Shown here: positions 37,250 through 45,247 of the stretch, one piece after another
Numbering within the stretch: position 1 is the first letter of the stretch
How the letters are laid out: every line of letters starts with the position of its first letter
Assembly: GCA_964242625.1 (NCBI GenBank)
Contig: CAXTAO010000012.1
Location: 1-64,000 of the forward strand
DNA from: JASLDZ01 sp964242625
GTDB taxonomy: Bacteria; Pseudomonadota; Alphaproteobacteria; Caulobacterales; Caulobacteraceae
Direction of reading: 5' to 3'
Length of the DNA: 64,000 bases
Translations under genes and position numbers: made by a program
Notes under the pieces: model-generated
The model's database searches: none
What the model was told of the DNA's origin: nothing
The model's input: the letters and a program-made list of their open reading frames with translations, nothing else

Positions 37250-37981
37250 ATGAACGAGCACACCCTCAAGTTCTTCGGCGAGGAGCTGAACCAGCTCAAG
37301 GCCGAGGTGGCGCGCATGGGCGGCCTGGCCGAGGCGCAGGTCGCCGACGCCGTGGAGGCGGTGGCCGGGCGCGACGTCCCGCTCGCCCAGGCGCTGATCG
37401 GCCGCGACGCACGGCTCGACGCCATGCAGGCCGACATAGAGAAGAAGGCGATCCGCATGATCGCCCTGCGCCAGCCCGTGGCGCAGGACCTGCGCCGCAC
37501 GGTGGCCGCCTTGAAGATGGCCTGGAGCCTGGAGCGCACCGGCGACCTCGCCAAGAACATCGCCAAGCGCGCGCTGGTGATCTCGGAGGCCGAGCCGATC
37601 ACCCCGCTCACCCGCTCGATCGAGCGGATGGGCCGCATGGTGGCCGGCCGCCTCAAGACCGCGCTGGACGCCTACACCACCGGCGACCTCGATCAGGCGA
37701 TGGAGGTCTGGACCGCCGACGAGGACGTCGACGAGCAATACAATTCGTTGTTCCGCGAGCTCCTTACCTACATGATGAGCGACCCGCGGATGATCTCCTC
37801 CTGCGCTCACCTGCTCTTCATAGGCAAGAACCTGGAGCGCATCGGCGACCACGCCACCAACATCGCCGAGATCCTGCATTACGAGGTGACGGGCGAGGAG
37901 ATGACCGGCGACCGGCCGAAGTGGCAGGATGTCGACGTGCGCGGCGACGACACGCGCGCGCCCGTCGCCCCCGAGATCTGA
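37250..37981 (+). CDS. phoU: Phosphate transport system regulator PhoU
   Basis: Links the Pst transporter to PhoR and represses the Pho regulon in phosphate-rich cells. The 243-residue protein consists of two three-helix bundles with the family metal-binding motifs: RIGDHATNIAE near the end and its counterpart RTGDLAKNIAKRA in the first half, and the start MNEHTLKFFGEELNQL. It follows phoR after 90 bases with a Pho-box-like site between, and is five bases ahead of phoB. Confidence 0.96.
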   Translation: MNEHTLKFFGEELNQLKAEVARMGGLAEAQVADAVEAVAGRDVPLAQALIGRDARLDAMQADIEKKAIRMIALRQPVAQDLRRTVAALKMAWSLERTGDLAKNIAKRALVISEAEPITPLTRSIERMGRMVAGRLKTALDAYTTGDLDQAMEVWTADEDVDEQYNSLFRELLTYMMSDPRMISSCAHLLFIGKNLERIGDHATNIAEILHYEVTGEEMTGDRPKWQDVDVRGDDTRAPVAPEI

Positions 37982-37986
37982 TCCTC

Positions 37987-38679
37987 ATGGCTCAGCCCAA
38001 CGTGCTCGTGGTGGAGGACGAGGACGCGCTGTCCACCCTCCTCCAGTATAATCTCGACAAGGAGGGATACCGGGTCAGCCTCGCCTCCGACGGCGAGGAG
38101 GCGCTGGTGATGGTCGACGAGCGCCAGCCCGACCTCGTCGTGCTCGACTGGATGCTGCCCAAGATCAGCGGCATCGAGGTGTGCCGCCGGCTTCGCGGCC
38201 GCTCCGAGACCCGCAACCTGCCGATCATCATGCTGACCGCCCGGGCGGAGGAAAGCGACCGGGTGCGCGGGCTCGACACGGGGGCGGACGACTACCTCAC
38301 CAAGCCCTTCGCCATGACGGAGCTCACCGCGCGCATCCGCGCCGTCCTGCGCCGCATCCGCCCGGGGCTGGCCGAGGACCGCATCCACCACGGCGACGTG
38401 TCCATCGACCGGGTGGCGCACCGGGTGCGCCGCGGCGCACGGGAGGTCCACCTCGGCCCGACCGAGTTCCGCCTCCTCGACTACCTCATGCAGCACCCGG
38501 GACGGGTGTTCTCGCGCGAGCAGCTCCTGGACGCGGTCTGGGGCTCGGACGTCTACGTCGAGGCGCGCACGGTGGACGTCCACGTCGGGCGGCTGCGCAA
38601 GGCGCTCAACAAGGACGACGAAGCCGATCCCATCCGCACCGTCCGCTCGGCCGGCTATTCGTTCGACGTCGAGGCCTGA
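37987..38679 (+). CDS. phoB: Phosphate regulon response regulator PhoB
   Basis: OmpR-family activator of phosphate-starvation genes. The 230-residue protein has a receiver domain with acidic pocket (VVEDEDALS), phosphoacceptor Asp in VVLDWMLPKISG and Lys in YLTKPF, then a winged-helix DNA-binding domain (TEFRLLDYLMQHPGRVFSREQLL and RTVDVHVGRLRKAL). The ATG at 37987 starts MAQPNVLVVEDE; the frame is open upstream inside phoU but not coding. It overlaps the convergent 38655-39059 gene by 25 bases. Confidence 0.96.
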   Translation: MAQPNVLVVEDEDALSTLLQYNLDKEGYRVSLASDGEEALVMVDERQPDLVVLDWMLPKISGIEVCRRLRGRSETRNLPIIMLTARAEESDRVRGLDTGADDYLTKPFAMTELTARIRAVLRRIRPGLAEDRIHHGDVSIDRVAHRVRRGAREVHLGPTEFRLLDYLMQHPGRVFSREQLLDAVWGSDVYVEARTVDVHVGRLRKALNKDDEADPIRTVRSAGYSFDVEA

Positions 38680-39059
38680 GCCGAGCGCGCCTCCGCCTCG
38701 ATCTCGCGCGCCCAGCGCCGGCGCGCGCGGGTGAGGAGCGGCGGCAGGACGGCGCCGAGCGAGCCCACGGCGGCCAGCCAGGGGCCACGCACACCGAAGA
38801 GGTAGGCCGCCGCGGGCGGCGCGCACACGCCGGCGATCGCCAGCGTCCGCCACAACCCGATCGCGCGCTCTCGGCGCGCCAGGTATTCGCCCAACTCGAG
38901 CTCGTCGGGAGCGAGACCCCGATCATGGCGCGCGGCGGCCAGGAGGGCGGCCACCCGCGGATCGGGCTCGGCCTCCGCCCGTCCGAGCGTGGGCGTTGGC
39001 GGGAAGGGAATGCGGGCGGGAGCGGGCGAGGAGCCGCGCCGGCCGAAGGTCTGCGTCAT
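38655..39059 (-). CDS. Small membrane protein of unknown function
   Basis: A 134-residue protein with a Pro-rich N-terminus, a charged helix (DELELGEYLARRERAIGL), two hydrophobic segments (TLAIAGVCAPPAAAYLFG and WLAAVGSLGAVLPPLL) and a basic/acidic C-terminal tail. This suggests a small inner-membrane protein. I recognise no family. Its last 25 bases overlap the end of phoB on the other strand; competing frames are open here, so confidence is moderate. Confidence 0.5.
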   Translation of the reverse strand: MTQTFGRRGSSPAPARIPFPPTPTLGRAEAEPDPRVAALLAAARHDRGLAPDELELGEYLARRERAIGLWRTLAIAGVCAPPAAAYLFGVRGPWLAAVGSLGAVLPPLLTRARRRWAREIEAEARSAQASTSNE

Positions 39060-39130
39060 GCCTCCCCCGAGCCGGCGCGCGGTCGCACGCTAGCCCGGGA
39101 GCGGTGAACGCCGCGTATGCGACTGTCGCG

Positions 39131-39382
39131 TCAGCCGCGGCGGTCGTAGCCGCCCTGGCGGATGGCGGCGCGCCGGGCGGCGCGCTCGCGCTTCTTCTGC
39201 ACCGCCATGTGGTGGCCGACGACGCAGCCGCCGACCGCGCCCACCCCGGCGTGGCGGCCGGCGAAGTGGCCGGCGACGCCGCCGACCACCGCGCCTCCGA
39301 GGCAGCCGGCCTCCGCGGCGGGGGCGGCCAGGAGAGCGGCCGAGATCCCGGCGGCGACGAGGGCGAGACGGAGGCGGATCAT
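39131..39382 (-). CDS. Small secreted glycine-zipper-like protein
   Basis: An 83-residue exported protein with a signal peptide (MIRLRLALVAAGISAALLAAP, cleavage near AEA-GC). A Gly/Ala-rich segment follows (GGAVVGGVAGHFAGRHAGVG) of the glycine-zipper kind, then a basic tail (MAVQKKRERAARRAA). Two cysteines flank the Gly-rich part. Such proteins insert in or associate with envelopes; the specific role is unknown. Confidence 0.6.
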   Translation of the reverse strand: MIRLRLALVAAGISAALLAAPAAEAGCLGGAVVGGVAGHFAGRHAGVGAVGGCVVGHHMAVQKKRERAARRAAIRQGGYDRRG

Positions 39383-39494
39383 GGGAAGCTCCTGGCTGGG
39401 CGGCCGTCATCGGCCGCATCGCCCGCCTCAACGCGCGAACTTACGGCTCCGCTCCTCGGCGGCTTGACGCGGCGGAGCGCCCCCGCCACCACCG

Positions 39495-39506
39495 CCTGTA
39501 TACAGG
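39495..39506. promoter_or_regulatory. Perfect palindrome CCTGTATACAGG over the metZ ribosome-binding site
   Basis: A 12-base perfect palindrome whose right end overlaps the AGGAG that precedes the metZ GTG start by five bases. It could be an operator; the protein that binds it is unknown. A 7-bp inverted repeat GCTCCGC/GCGGAGC lies just upstream (39446-39478). Confidence 0.4.
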
Positions 39507-39513
39507 AGCCGAC

Positions 39514-40752
39514 GTGTCCTCCCCTCCCCGCCCGCCCGACCGCGCCCTCCGGGGCGGCCCACCGACCGACGATCGAGAGGCCTGGGGCGAGGCGACCCGC
39601 CTTGTGCACGGCGGCCTCGCCCGCAGTCCCCATGGCGAGACCGCCGAGGCGCTCTACCTGACCCAGGGCTTCGTCTACGAGGACGCCGCCGCCGCCGAGG
39701 CCCGCTTCAAGGGCGAGGCGCCCGGCTTCATCTACTCGCGCTACGCCAACCCCACGACCGCCATGTTCGAGGCGCGCCTGGCCCTCCTGGAGGGGGCGGA
39801 GGCGTGCCGCACCACCGCCTCGGGCATGGCGGCGGTCTCCATCGCCCTGCAGGGGCTGGTGCGCGCGGGCGACCACATCGTCTCGGCGCGCGCGCTGTTC
39901 GGCTCCTGCCGCTGGATCCTGCGCGAGTGGGCGCCGCGCTTCGGGATCGAGGTCTCGTTCGTGGACGGCCCCGACCTCGACGCCTGGCGCGACGCCGTGC
40001 GGCCCAACACCCGCTGCCTGTTCCTGGAGAGCCCCGCCAACCCGCTCCTGGAGATCTGCGACATCGCCGGCGTGGCGGCGGTGGCGCGCGAGGCGGGCGC
40101 GCGGCTCGTGGTCGACAACGTGTTCGCCACGCCGCTCTACCAGCGCCCGCTGCAACTCGGGGCCGACGTGGTGGTGTACTCGGCCACCAAGCACATCGAC
40201 GGCGGCGGGCGCGTCCTGGGCGGCGCGATCCTGGGCTCGGCCGAGCTCCTCGACGAGAGCTACCGCGACCTCCTGCGCCACACGGGGCCGGCGCTCTCGC
40301 CCTTCAACGCCTGGGTTCTCCTCAAAGGACTGGAGACGCTCGACGTGCGTGTGCGCCGCCAGACCGAGACCGCCGCCGCCCTGGCCGACGCGATCGCCGA
40401 CCATCCGGGCGTGCGCCGCACGCTCTACCCCTTCCGCGCCGACCATCCGCAGCACGAGGTCGCGCGACGGCAGATGACCGGCGGCTCCTCGCTCGTGGCC
40501 TTCGACCTCGGCGACCAGCCCTCGGCGTTCCGCTTCCTCGACGCGCTGCGGCTCGTCGTCATCTCCAACAACCTGGGCGACGCCAAGAGCATGGCGACCC
40601 ACCCGGCCACCACCACCCACCGCGCCGTGCCGCCGGAGGAGCGCGCGGCGATCGGGCTCACCGACGGCTTCGTGCGGCTGTCGGTCGGGCTGGAGGACGT
40701 GCGCGACCTGCGGCGCGACCTCATGGGCGCGCTCGACGGGGCGCGCGGGTGA
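39514..40752 (+). CDS. metZ: O-succinylhomoserine sulfhydrylase
   Basis: PLP enzyme that makes homocysteine directly from O-succinylhomoserine and sulfide in methionine biosynthesis. The 412-residue protein is a Cys/Met-metabolism PLP enzyme with SRYANPT, the PLP lysine in YSATKHIDGGGRVLGGA, and the MetZ-like NAWVLLKGLETLDVR and NLGDAKSMATHPATTTH. MetZ versus an acetylhomoserine sulfhydrylase cannot be fully separated by eye. The GTG start overlaps nothing upstream; its stop overlaps the apaG GTG by four bases. Confidence 0.9.
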   Translation: MSSPPRPPDRALRGGPPTDDREAWGEATRLVHGGLARSPHGETAEALYLTQGFVYEDAAAAEARFKGEAPGFIYSRYANPTTAMFEARLALLEGAEACRTTASGMAAVSIALQGLVRAGDHIVSARALFGSCRWILREWAPRFGIEVSFVDGPDLDAWRDAVRPNTRCLFLESPANPLLEICDIAGVAAVAREAGARLVVDNVFATPLYQRPLQLGADVVVYSATKHIDGGGRVLGGAILGSAELLDESYRDLLRHTGPALSPFNAWVLLKGLETLDVRVRRQTETAAALADAIADHPGVRRTLYPFRADHPQHEVARRQMTGGSSLVAFDLGDQPSAFRFLDALRLVVISNNLGDAKSMATHPATTTHRAVPPEERAAIGLTDGFVRLSVGLEDVRDLRRDLMGALDGARG

Positions 40753-41183
40753 GCCCCGCCGGGCGGCCGCGCCCCTCGCCGCGCCGGAGCGCTTACGAGG
40801 CGCGCACGCACGACGTGGTGGTCCGCGTGCGGCCCGAGCACCTGCCCGAGCAGTCGGAGCCCGACGAGGGCCGGTGGGTGTGGGCCTACCACGTCGAGGT
40901 CGAGAACCACGGCTCCGAGACCGTGCAGCTCCTGACCCGCCACTGGATCATCACCGATGCGCGCGGCCGGGTGGAGGAGGTGCGGGGCGACGGCGTGGTG
41001 GGCGAGCAGCCGCGGCTCAAGCCCGGCGAGGCGCTGCGCTACACCTCCGGCTGCCCCCTGCCCACGCCGTCCGGCGCCATGGAGGGCAGCTACGGCATGG
41101 TGACGGAGGGCGGCTGGCGTTTCGACGTGGCCATCCCGCCCTTCTCGCTCGACCTCCCCGACGCCCGTCGCACGGTCAACTGA
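40749..41183 (+). CDS. apaG: ApaG family protein
   Basis: A 144-residue protein with the ApaG (DUF525) immunoglobulin-like fold: YHVEVENHGSETVQLLTRHW, ITDARGRVEEVRGDGVVGEQP, LKPGEALRYTSGCPLPTPSG and MEGSYGMV. ApaG is linked to resistance to cobalt and magnesium effects in enterobacteria and its biochemical role is unclear. The GTG start overlaps the metZ stop by four bases, and the metZ-apaG pairing is frequent in alphaproteobacteria. Confidence 0.95.
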   Translation: MSPAGRPRPSPRRSAYEARTHDVVVRVRPEHLPEQSEPDEGRWVWAYHVEVENHGSETVQLLTRHWIITDARGRVEEVRGDGVVGEQPRLKPGEALRYTSGCPLPTPSGAMEGSYGMVTEGGWRFDVAIPPFSLDLPDARRTVN

Positions 41184-41298
41184 GCGCGGCGCGCCTCTGG
41201 GAGGAGCCCGTGGCGGAGGCTGAGGCCGAAGGACCTTGGGGCGACGGCGCCGAGCGTCTATGAGCCGCGCGGACAGGCGTCGCGAGGTGAGGCAGGGA

Positions 41299-42192
41299 AT
41301 GGATCGCGCGAGTCTCCTCGCCGACCTCCAGGAGGTCGAGCGGACGCATGGCCCGTGGCACTCCCACAATGTGGCTCTGCCCTACGGCGTCTTTACGCTT
41401 GGCCCGGAGCCGACGGGCGACAACTACCGCGCGGTCAAGTTCGTGCGCCTGGTGGCGGACCTCCTGCGCAGGCCCCTACATGACTTGCGGTTGCTCGATC
41501 TGGGCTGCGGCGAGGGGCTCTATGCCCTGGAGTTCGCCCAGCACGGCGCGCAGACGCTGGGAATCGAGGCGCGCGATTATCACTTAGCGCGCGCCGAATT
41601 CGCCCGCCGCACTTTGAAGCTGGACAACGCGCGTTTCGTACAGGGCGACGTGCGCCAGGTCACGCCGGAGACGTTCGGGCGCTTCGACGTCGTGCTCTGT
41701 TCGGGCATCCTCTACCATCTGGACACGCCCGATGTTTTCGACCTCATAAAACAACTCAGGGCCGTGACCTCGGGCCTTTGCGTCATCGACACCTCCACCT
41801 CGCTGTCGCCCGACGTGGAGGTGGAGTTCGAAGGCCGGTCGTACAGGGGCTCCTTTTATGAAGAGCATGCCAACGGCGTGAGCGAGGCCGACAAGCTCCG
41901 CGCCGCTGGAGCCTCAATCGACAACGACCGAAGCTTCTGGATTGCCAAGCACGACATCGTCAACGCGCTCATGGATGTGGGCTTCAGCTCCGTCCTGGAG
42001 TGCCTGGCCCCGCTGCCGTACATGCTGCGCAACGGTCGCGTGACCCTGGCGGCGATGGCGGGGCCGCCCGTGACGGCCTTCCAGCAGATCGGGCCAGACG
42101 TGCTCGCGAAACGCTGGCCCGCCCGCTGGGGCTTGCAGGCCTTTCCCGAACCGCCGCCGACCTGGGGAGCGATGCAGAATGGAAGCCGCTGA
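41299..42192 (+). CDS. Class I SAM-dependent methyltransferase
   Basis: A 297-residue methyltransferase. SAM motif I is LLDLGCGEGLYALEFA, with the acidic residue in GIEARDYHLARAEF and a later RFDVVLCSGILYHL. The substrate is unknown; position next to a GSCFA protein suggests polysaccharide or lipid modification. The start is ambiguous: the ATG at 41299 (MDRASLLADLQEV) has a GAGG sequence upstream and is preferred, but the frame opens at 41236 and an ATG at 41260 is possible. Base composition is lower in GC than the flanks (31 of 60 bases at 41701-41760). Its end overlaps the next gene by 14 bases. Confidence 0.8.
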   Translation: MDRASLLADLQEVERTHGPWHSHNVALPYGVFTLGPEPTGDNYRAVKFVRLVADLLRRPLHDLRLLDLGCGEGLYALEFAQHGAQTLGIEARDYHLARAEFARRTLKLDNARFVQGDVRQVTPETFGRFDVVLCSGILYHLDTPDVFDLIKQLRAVTSGLCVIDTSTSLSPDVEVEFEGRSYRGSFYEEHANGVSEADKLRAAGASIDNDRSFWIAKHDIVNALMDVGFSSVLECLAPLPYMLRNGRVTLAAMAGPPVTAFQQIGPDVLAKRWPARWGLQAFPEPPPTWGAMQNGSR

Positions 42193-43249
42193 GGCCTGGA
42201 GCGTCACCGTCCGCAACAAGACGGCGCGCTGGGCCTACGACCCCGCCCGCTTCGAGGCGTCTCCCCTGCCGGTGGAACACACGCCCAAGTTCACCTTCTC
42301 GGCCGAAGACACCTTCTTTTGCATCGGGTCGTGTTTCGCGCGCAACGTGGAGGAGCACCTGATCTACAGCCGTCTGAAGGTTCTGAGTAAGCGCGTCTTC
42401 AGCCCGCTGGAGGAATGGTCGAACCGGCCCAACGCCTTCATGAATAAATACGTGATCGCGTCCATGCTGAACGAAGTGGCCTGGGTCAGCCAGCCGCCCG
42501 AGATGGCTCCCGAGCTGTTCATCCCAGTGTCCGAGGGTTGGCTGGACCCGCAGCTGTCTCCCGCGGCGCATCCGACGAGCTTCGAGCGCGTGGTGGAGCG
42601 GCGTCGTTACCTGTCGCAGGACGTGTTCGCGCGTCTGCGCCAGGCCGACGTGGTTATAGTCACGCTGGGCCTCGTCGAAGCCTGGTTCGACCGGCTCACC
42701 GGCCTGTGGCTGAACGGCACGCCGCCGCTGCGCACCCTCAAGGCGGCGCCGGGCCGCTACGCCTTCGAGAGCACGTCGGTGGATCAGAACCGCGTCTGGC
42801 TGGAGACGCTCTACGACGCCTTGAAGCTTTTGAACCCCGCCGTGAGACTCGTTGTCACTGTGTCGCCCGTGCCGATGGATACGACCTTCTCCGGGCGGGA
42901 CTCGGCGGTGGCGCATGTCATCTCGAAAGCCCGGCTGCGGGTGGTCGCAGACGAGTTCGTGTCTCGTCACGACGATGTGGACTATTTCCCCAGCTTCGAA
43001 ATGGTCTCGCTGGCGCCTCATGCGATCTCCTTCGTGGAGGATCATATCCATCCGCGAGATGACACGGTCGGCGGCGTAGTGCGCGCGTTCGTCAAGACCT
43101 TCATCCCGGATGCGCCCGAGGCGGTGACGGGCTATCACGAGATGACCTACCTCCGCTCTCATCCGGAGGTGTACGCCGCCGTTCGCCGAGGCGAACTGTC
43201 TTCGGGCTTCGAGCACTGGTTCGCCACTCGGGACGCTCAGCACGCATGA
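42179..43249 (+). CDS. GSCFA family protein
   Basis: A 356-residue protein with the defining motif IGSCFARNVEE at residues 49-59. The late DHIHPRDDTVGGV segment provides an Asp and His that could complete an SGNH-hydrolase-like active site together with the motif Ser. GSCFA proteins are uncharacterised and are often found in capsule or O-antigen loci, so a carbohydrate esterase is a reasonable guess, not a finding. The start overlaps the methyltransferase by 14 bases and its stop overlaps the next start by four, so the trio is one operon. Local GC is below the window average. Confidence 0.85.
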   Translation: MEAAEAWSVTVRNKTARWAYDPARFEASPLPVEHTPKFTFSAEDTFFCIGSCFARNVEEHLIYSRLKVLSKRVFSPLEEWSNRPNAFMNKYVIASMLNEVAWVSQPPEMAPELFIPVSEGWLDPQLSPAAHPTSFERVVERRRYLSQDVFARLRQADVVIVTLGLVEAWFDRLTGLWLNGTPPLRTLKAAPGRYAFESTSVDQNRVWLETLYDALKLLNPAVRLVVTVSPVPMDTTFSGRDSAVAHVISKARLRVVADEFVSRHDDVDYFPSFEMVSLAPHAISFVEDHIHPRDDTVGGVVRAFVKTFIPDAPEAVTGYHEMTYLRSHPEVYAAVRRGELSSGFEHWFATRDAQHA

Positions 43250-44079
43250 CGGCGCAAGAGGCGCCGCCTCGCGTCGCGATCCTGTTCTGGTTCTTCAAGG
43301 AGCCGCAGGTGTGCCGCCGCCGCGTCGAGGCGCTGCGGCGGCTCAATCCCGACACCCCCATCTACGGACTGTATGGCGGTCCTGCCGAAGATGCGGAGAG
43401 CGCGGCGTTCGCCGTCGGTCCGGCGTGCGACGACCTCTACGCCTACGAAGGCGCCGAGAGCAGCCACTGGAAGTGGATCCACGGCGACCAGATTATCGCC
43501 GACTGGTACGCGCGGCGCGGCCGGAACCTGCCGTGGGACTCGGTCCTGGTCGTCCAGTGGGACATGCTATTGACGGCGCCTGTGAGCGCGCTCCTTCCCG
43601 ACTTACGCCCCGGTGAAGCGATCTTCTCCGGCCTGCGTCCGATGGCGGAGGTCGTGAGCTGGTGGGGTTGGGGCGGGCTTGGCGGAGACGTCCAGCGCAT
43701 GGAGCTGGCGGCCTTCAAGGCGCTCCTGGCCGACAGCTTCGCGGCGGACGACGACGCGCTCTGGTGCTGCCTGTTCTTGACCGCCGTGCTGCCGCGCGCC
43801 TTCCTCCAGGCCTATGTAGATGCGGGTATGCCCGAGCCCGGCTTCCTCGAGTACAAGCTGCCCACGCTGGCGCGCAGGTTCGGTGTGCCGACGCGCGAAG
43901 CTCCCATGCTCAAGGCTTGGTGGCGGTCCGACCCGGCCACGCGCGACGCGCCGCCCCGCGACCGGGCGCTCAACACCACGCGCGAGCCGATCGAGGCTGC
44001 GCTGATCGCCACTGAGATGTCGCGGCCCGACGGGCGGCGCGCCTTTCATCCCGTGTTCGAGACGACGCCTTGGGGCTGA
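43246..44079 (+). CDS. Protein of unknown function (possible glycosyltransferase-like)
   Basis: A 277-residue protein that I cannot place in a family. It begins with a hydrophobic strand (PRVAILFWFF), followed by DTPIYGLYGG, a Trp-rich region (SSHWKWIHGDQ), VLVVQWDMLLTAPV, whose W-D-M after a hydrophobic strand resembles the DXD position of GT-A enzymes, and EVVSWWGWGGLGG. A long helical C-terminal part follows. No signal peptide or membrane helix is seen. The ATG overlaps the GSCFA gene stop by four bases, so it belongs to that operon. Confidence 0.7.
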   Translation: MTAQEAPPRVAILFWFFKEPQVCRRRVEALRRLNPDTPIYGLYGGPAEDAESAAFAVGPACDDLYAYEGAESSHWKWIHGDQIIADWYARRGRNLPWDSVLVVQWDMLLTAPVSALLPDLRPGEAIFSGLRPMAEVVSWWGWGGLGGDVQRMELAAFKALLADSFAADDDALWCCLFLTAVLPRAFLQAYVDAGMPEPGFLEYKLPTLARRFGVPTREAPMLKAWWRSDPATRDAPPRDRALNTTREPIEAALIATEMSRPDGRRAFHPVFETTPWG

Positions 44080-44128
44080 GGCGCCGCGGTCCTGGCGACA
44101 CCACGGTCGCCGCCCTATAGCTCGCGCC

Positions 44129-45247
44129 ATGCCCGCCGCCCCGGACGCGCCCCCGCCGCTCCTCCTGACGCCGGGGCCGCTCACCACCGATCCGCGGGTG
44201 CGCGCGGCCATGGGGCGCGACTGGGGCTCGCGTGACGCCGACTTCATCGCGCTGACGGCCGAGCTGCGCGCGCGCCTGCTGGCCGTCGCCCATGGCGGGG
44301 GGAGCCACGTCGCCGTGCCGATCCAGGGCGCGGGCACCTACGTGCTGGAGGCGGCGGCGGCCACGCTCGTGCGCCCGACCGACCGGCTCCTCGTCTTGGT
44401 CAACGGCGCCTATGGCCGGCGGATGGCGGCCATAGCGAGGCGCCTCGGCCGCCCGGTGGAGACGCTGGACTGGGCGGAGGACGCCGCCGTCGATCCGGCG
44501 GCGGTGGAGGCGCGGCTCGGCGCCGAACCCGCGATCACCCACGTCGCCCTCGTGCAGGTGGAGACCACCACGGGCCTCCTCAACCCGGTGGAGGCCGTGG
44601 CCGAGGTCGTCTCGCGCGCCGGCCGGCGGCTGATCGTGGACGCCATGGCGGGCTTCGGGGCCGAGCCGCTCGACCTGCGGTCCGTTCCAATCGACGCGGT
44701 GCTGGCCTCGTCCAACAAGTGCCTGGAGGGAACGCCCGGCCTCAGCTTCGCCCTGGTGCGCGAGGACGTGCTGGCGAGGTGCGAAGGCTTGTCGCCCTCG
44801 CTCTCGCTCGACCTCCACGACCAGTGGCGTGGGTTAGAGGCGAACGGACAGTGGCGCTTCACCCCGCCCGTGCAGGTGGTCGCCGCCTGCGTCGAGGCGC
44901 TGCGCCTTCTGGAGCTGGAGGGTGGCCCCGCCGCGCGGCTCGCGCGCTACCGCGCCAACCTGGGCGTGCTGGTGGACGGGCTCGAGCGCCAGGGCTTCCC
45001 GCTCTACCTCCCCCGCGCGCTGCAGGCGCCGATCATCGCCACCTTTCGACCCGCCCCGGACCGGGCGTTCGACTTCGACGCGCTCTACGACGGGCTGCAC
45101 CGGCGCGGCTTCGTGATCTATCCGGGCAAGCTCACCGCCGAGCCCTCGTTCCGCATCGGCTGCATCGGCGCGGTGACGCCGGCCGACATGCAGCGGCTAG
45201 TGGAAGCGGTGGCCGAGGTCGCGCCCGCGCCCTTCGCCGTCGCGTGA
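44129..45247 (+). CDS. phnW: 2-aminoethylphosphonate-pyruvate transaminase
   Basis: PLP enzyme interconverting 2-aminoethylphosphonate plus pyruvate with phosphonoacetaldehyde plus alanine. The 372-residue protein matches PhnW closely: LLTPGPLTTDPRVRAAMGRD, WGSRDADF, VPIQGAGTYVLEAA, NGAYGRR, VETTTGLLNPVEAV, the PLP lysine K197 in SSNKCLEGTPG and YPGKLTAEPSFRIGCIG. Neither phnX (phosphonatase) nor pepM/ppd is in the window, so direction (catabolic or biosynthetic) is open. Its stop overlaps a membrane-protein gene by four bases, and a CDP-alcohol phosphatidyltransferase gene converges with that, which favours a lipid-linked biosynthetic use. Confidence 0.93.
   Translation: MPAAPDAPPPLLLTPGPLTTDPRVRAAMGRDWGSRDADFIALTAELRARLLAVAHGGGSHVAVPIQGAGTYVLEAAAATLVRPTDRLLVLVNGAYGRRMAAIARRLGRPVETLDWAEDAAVDPAAVEARLGAEPAITHVALVQVETTTGLLNPVEAVAEVVSRAGRRLIVDAMAGFGAEPLDLRSVPIDAVLASSNKCLEGTPGLSFALVREDVLARCEGLSPSLSLDLHDQWRGLEANGQWRFTPPVQVVAACVEALRLLELEGGPAARLARYRANLGVLVDGLERQGFPLYLPRALQAPIIATFRPAPDRAFDFDALYDGLHRRGFVIYPGKLTAEPSFRIGCIGAVTPADMQRLVEAVAEVAPAPFAVA

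Noticed and set aside
39421..39513. SAM-II riboswitch ahead of metZ
   Set aside because: No SAM-II core sequence found, only a simple hairpin and a palindrome.
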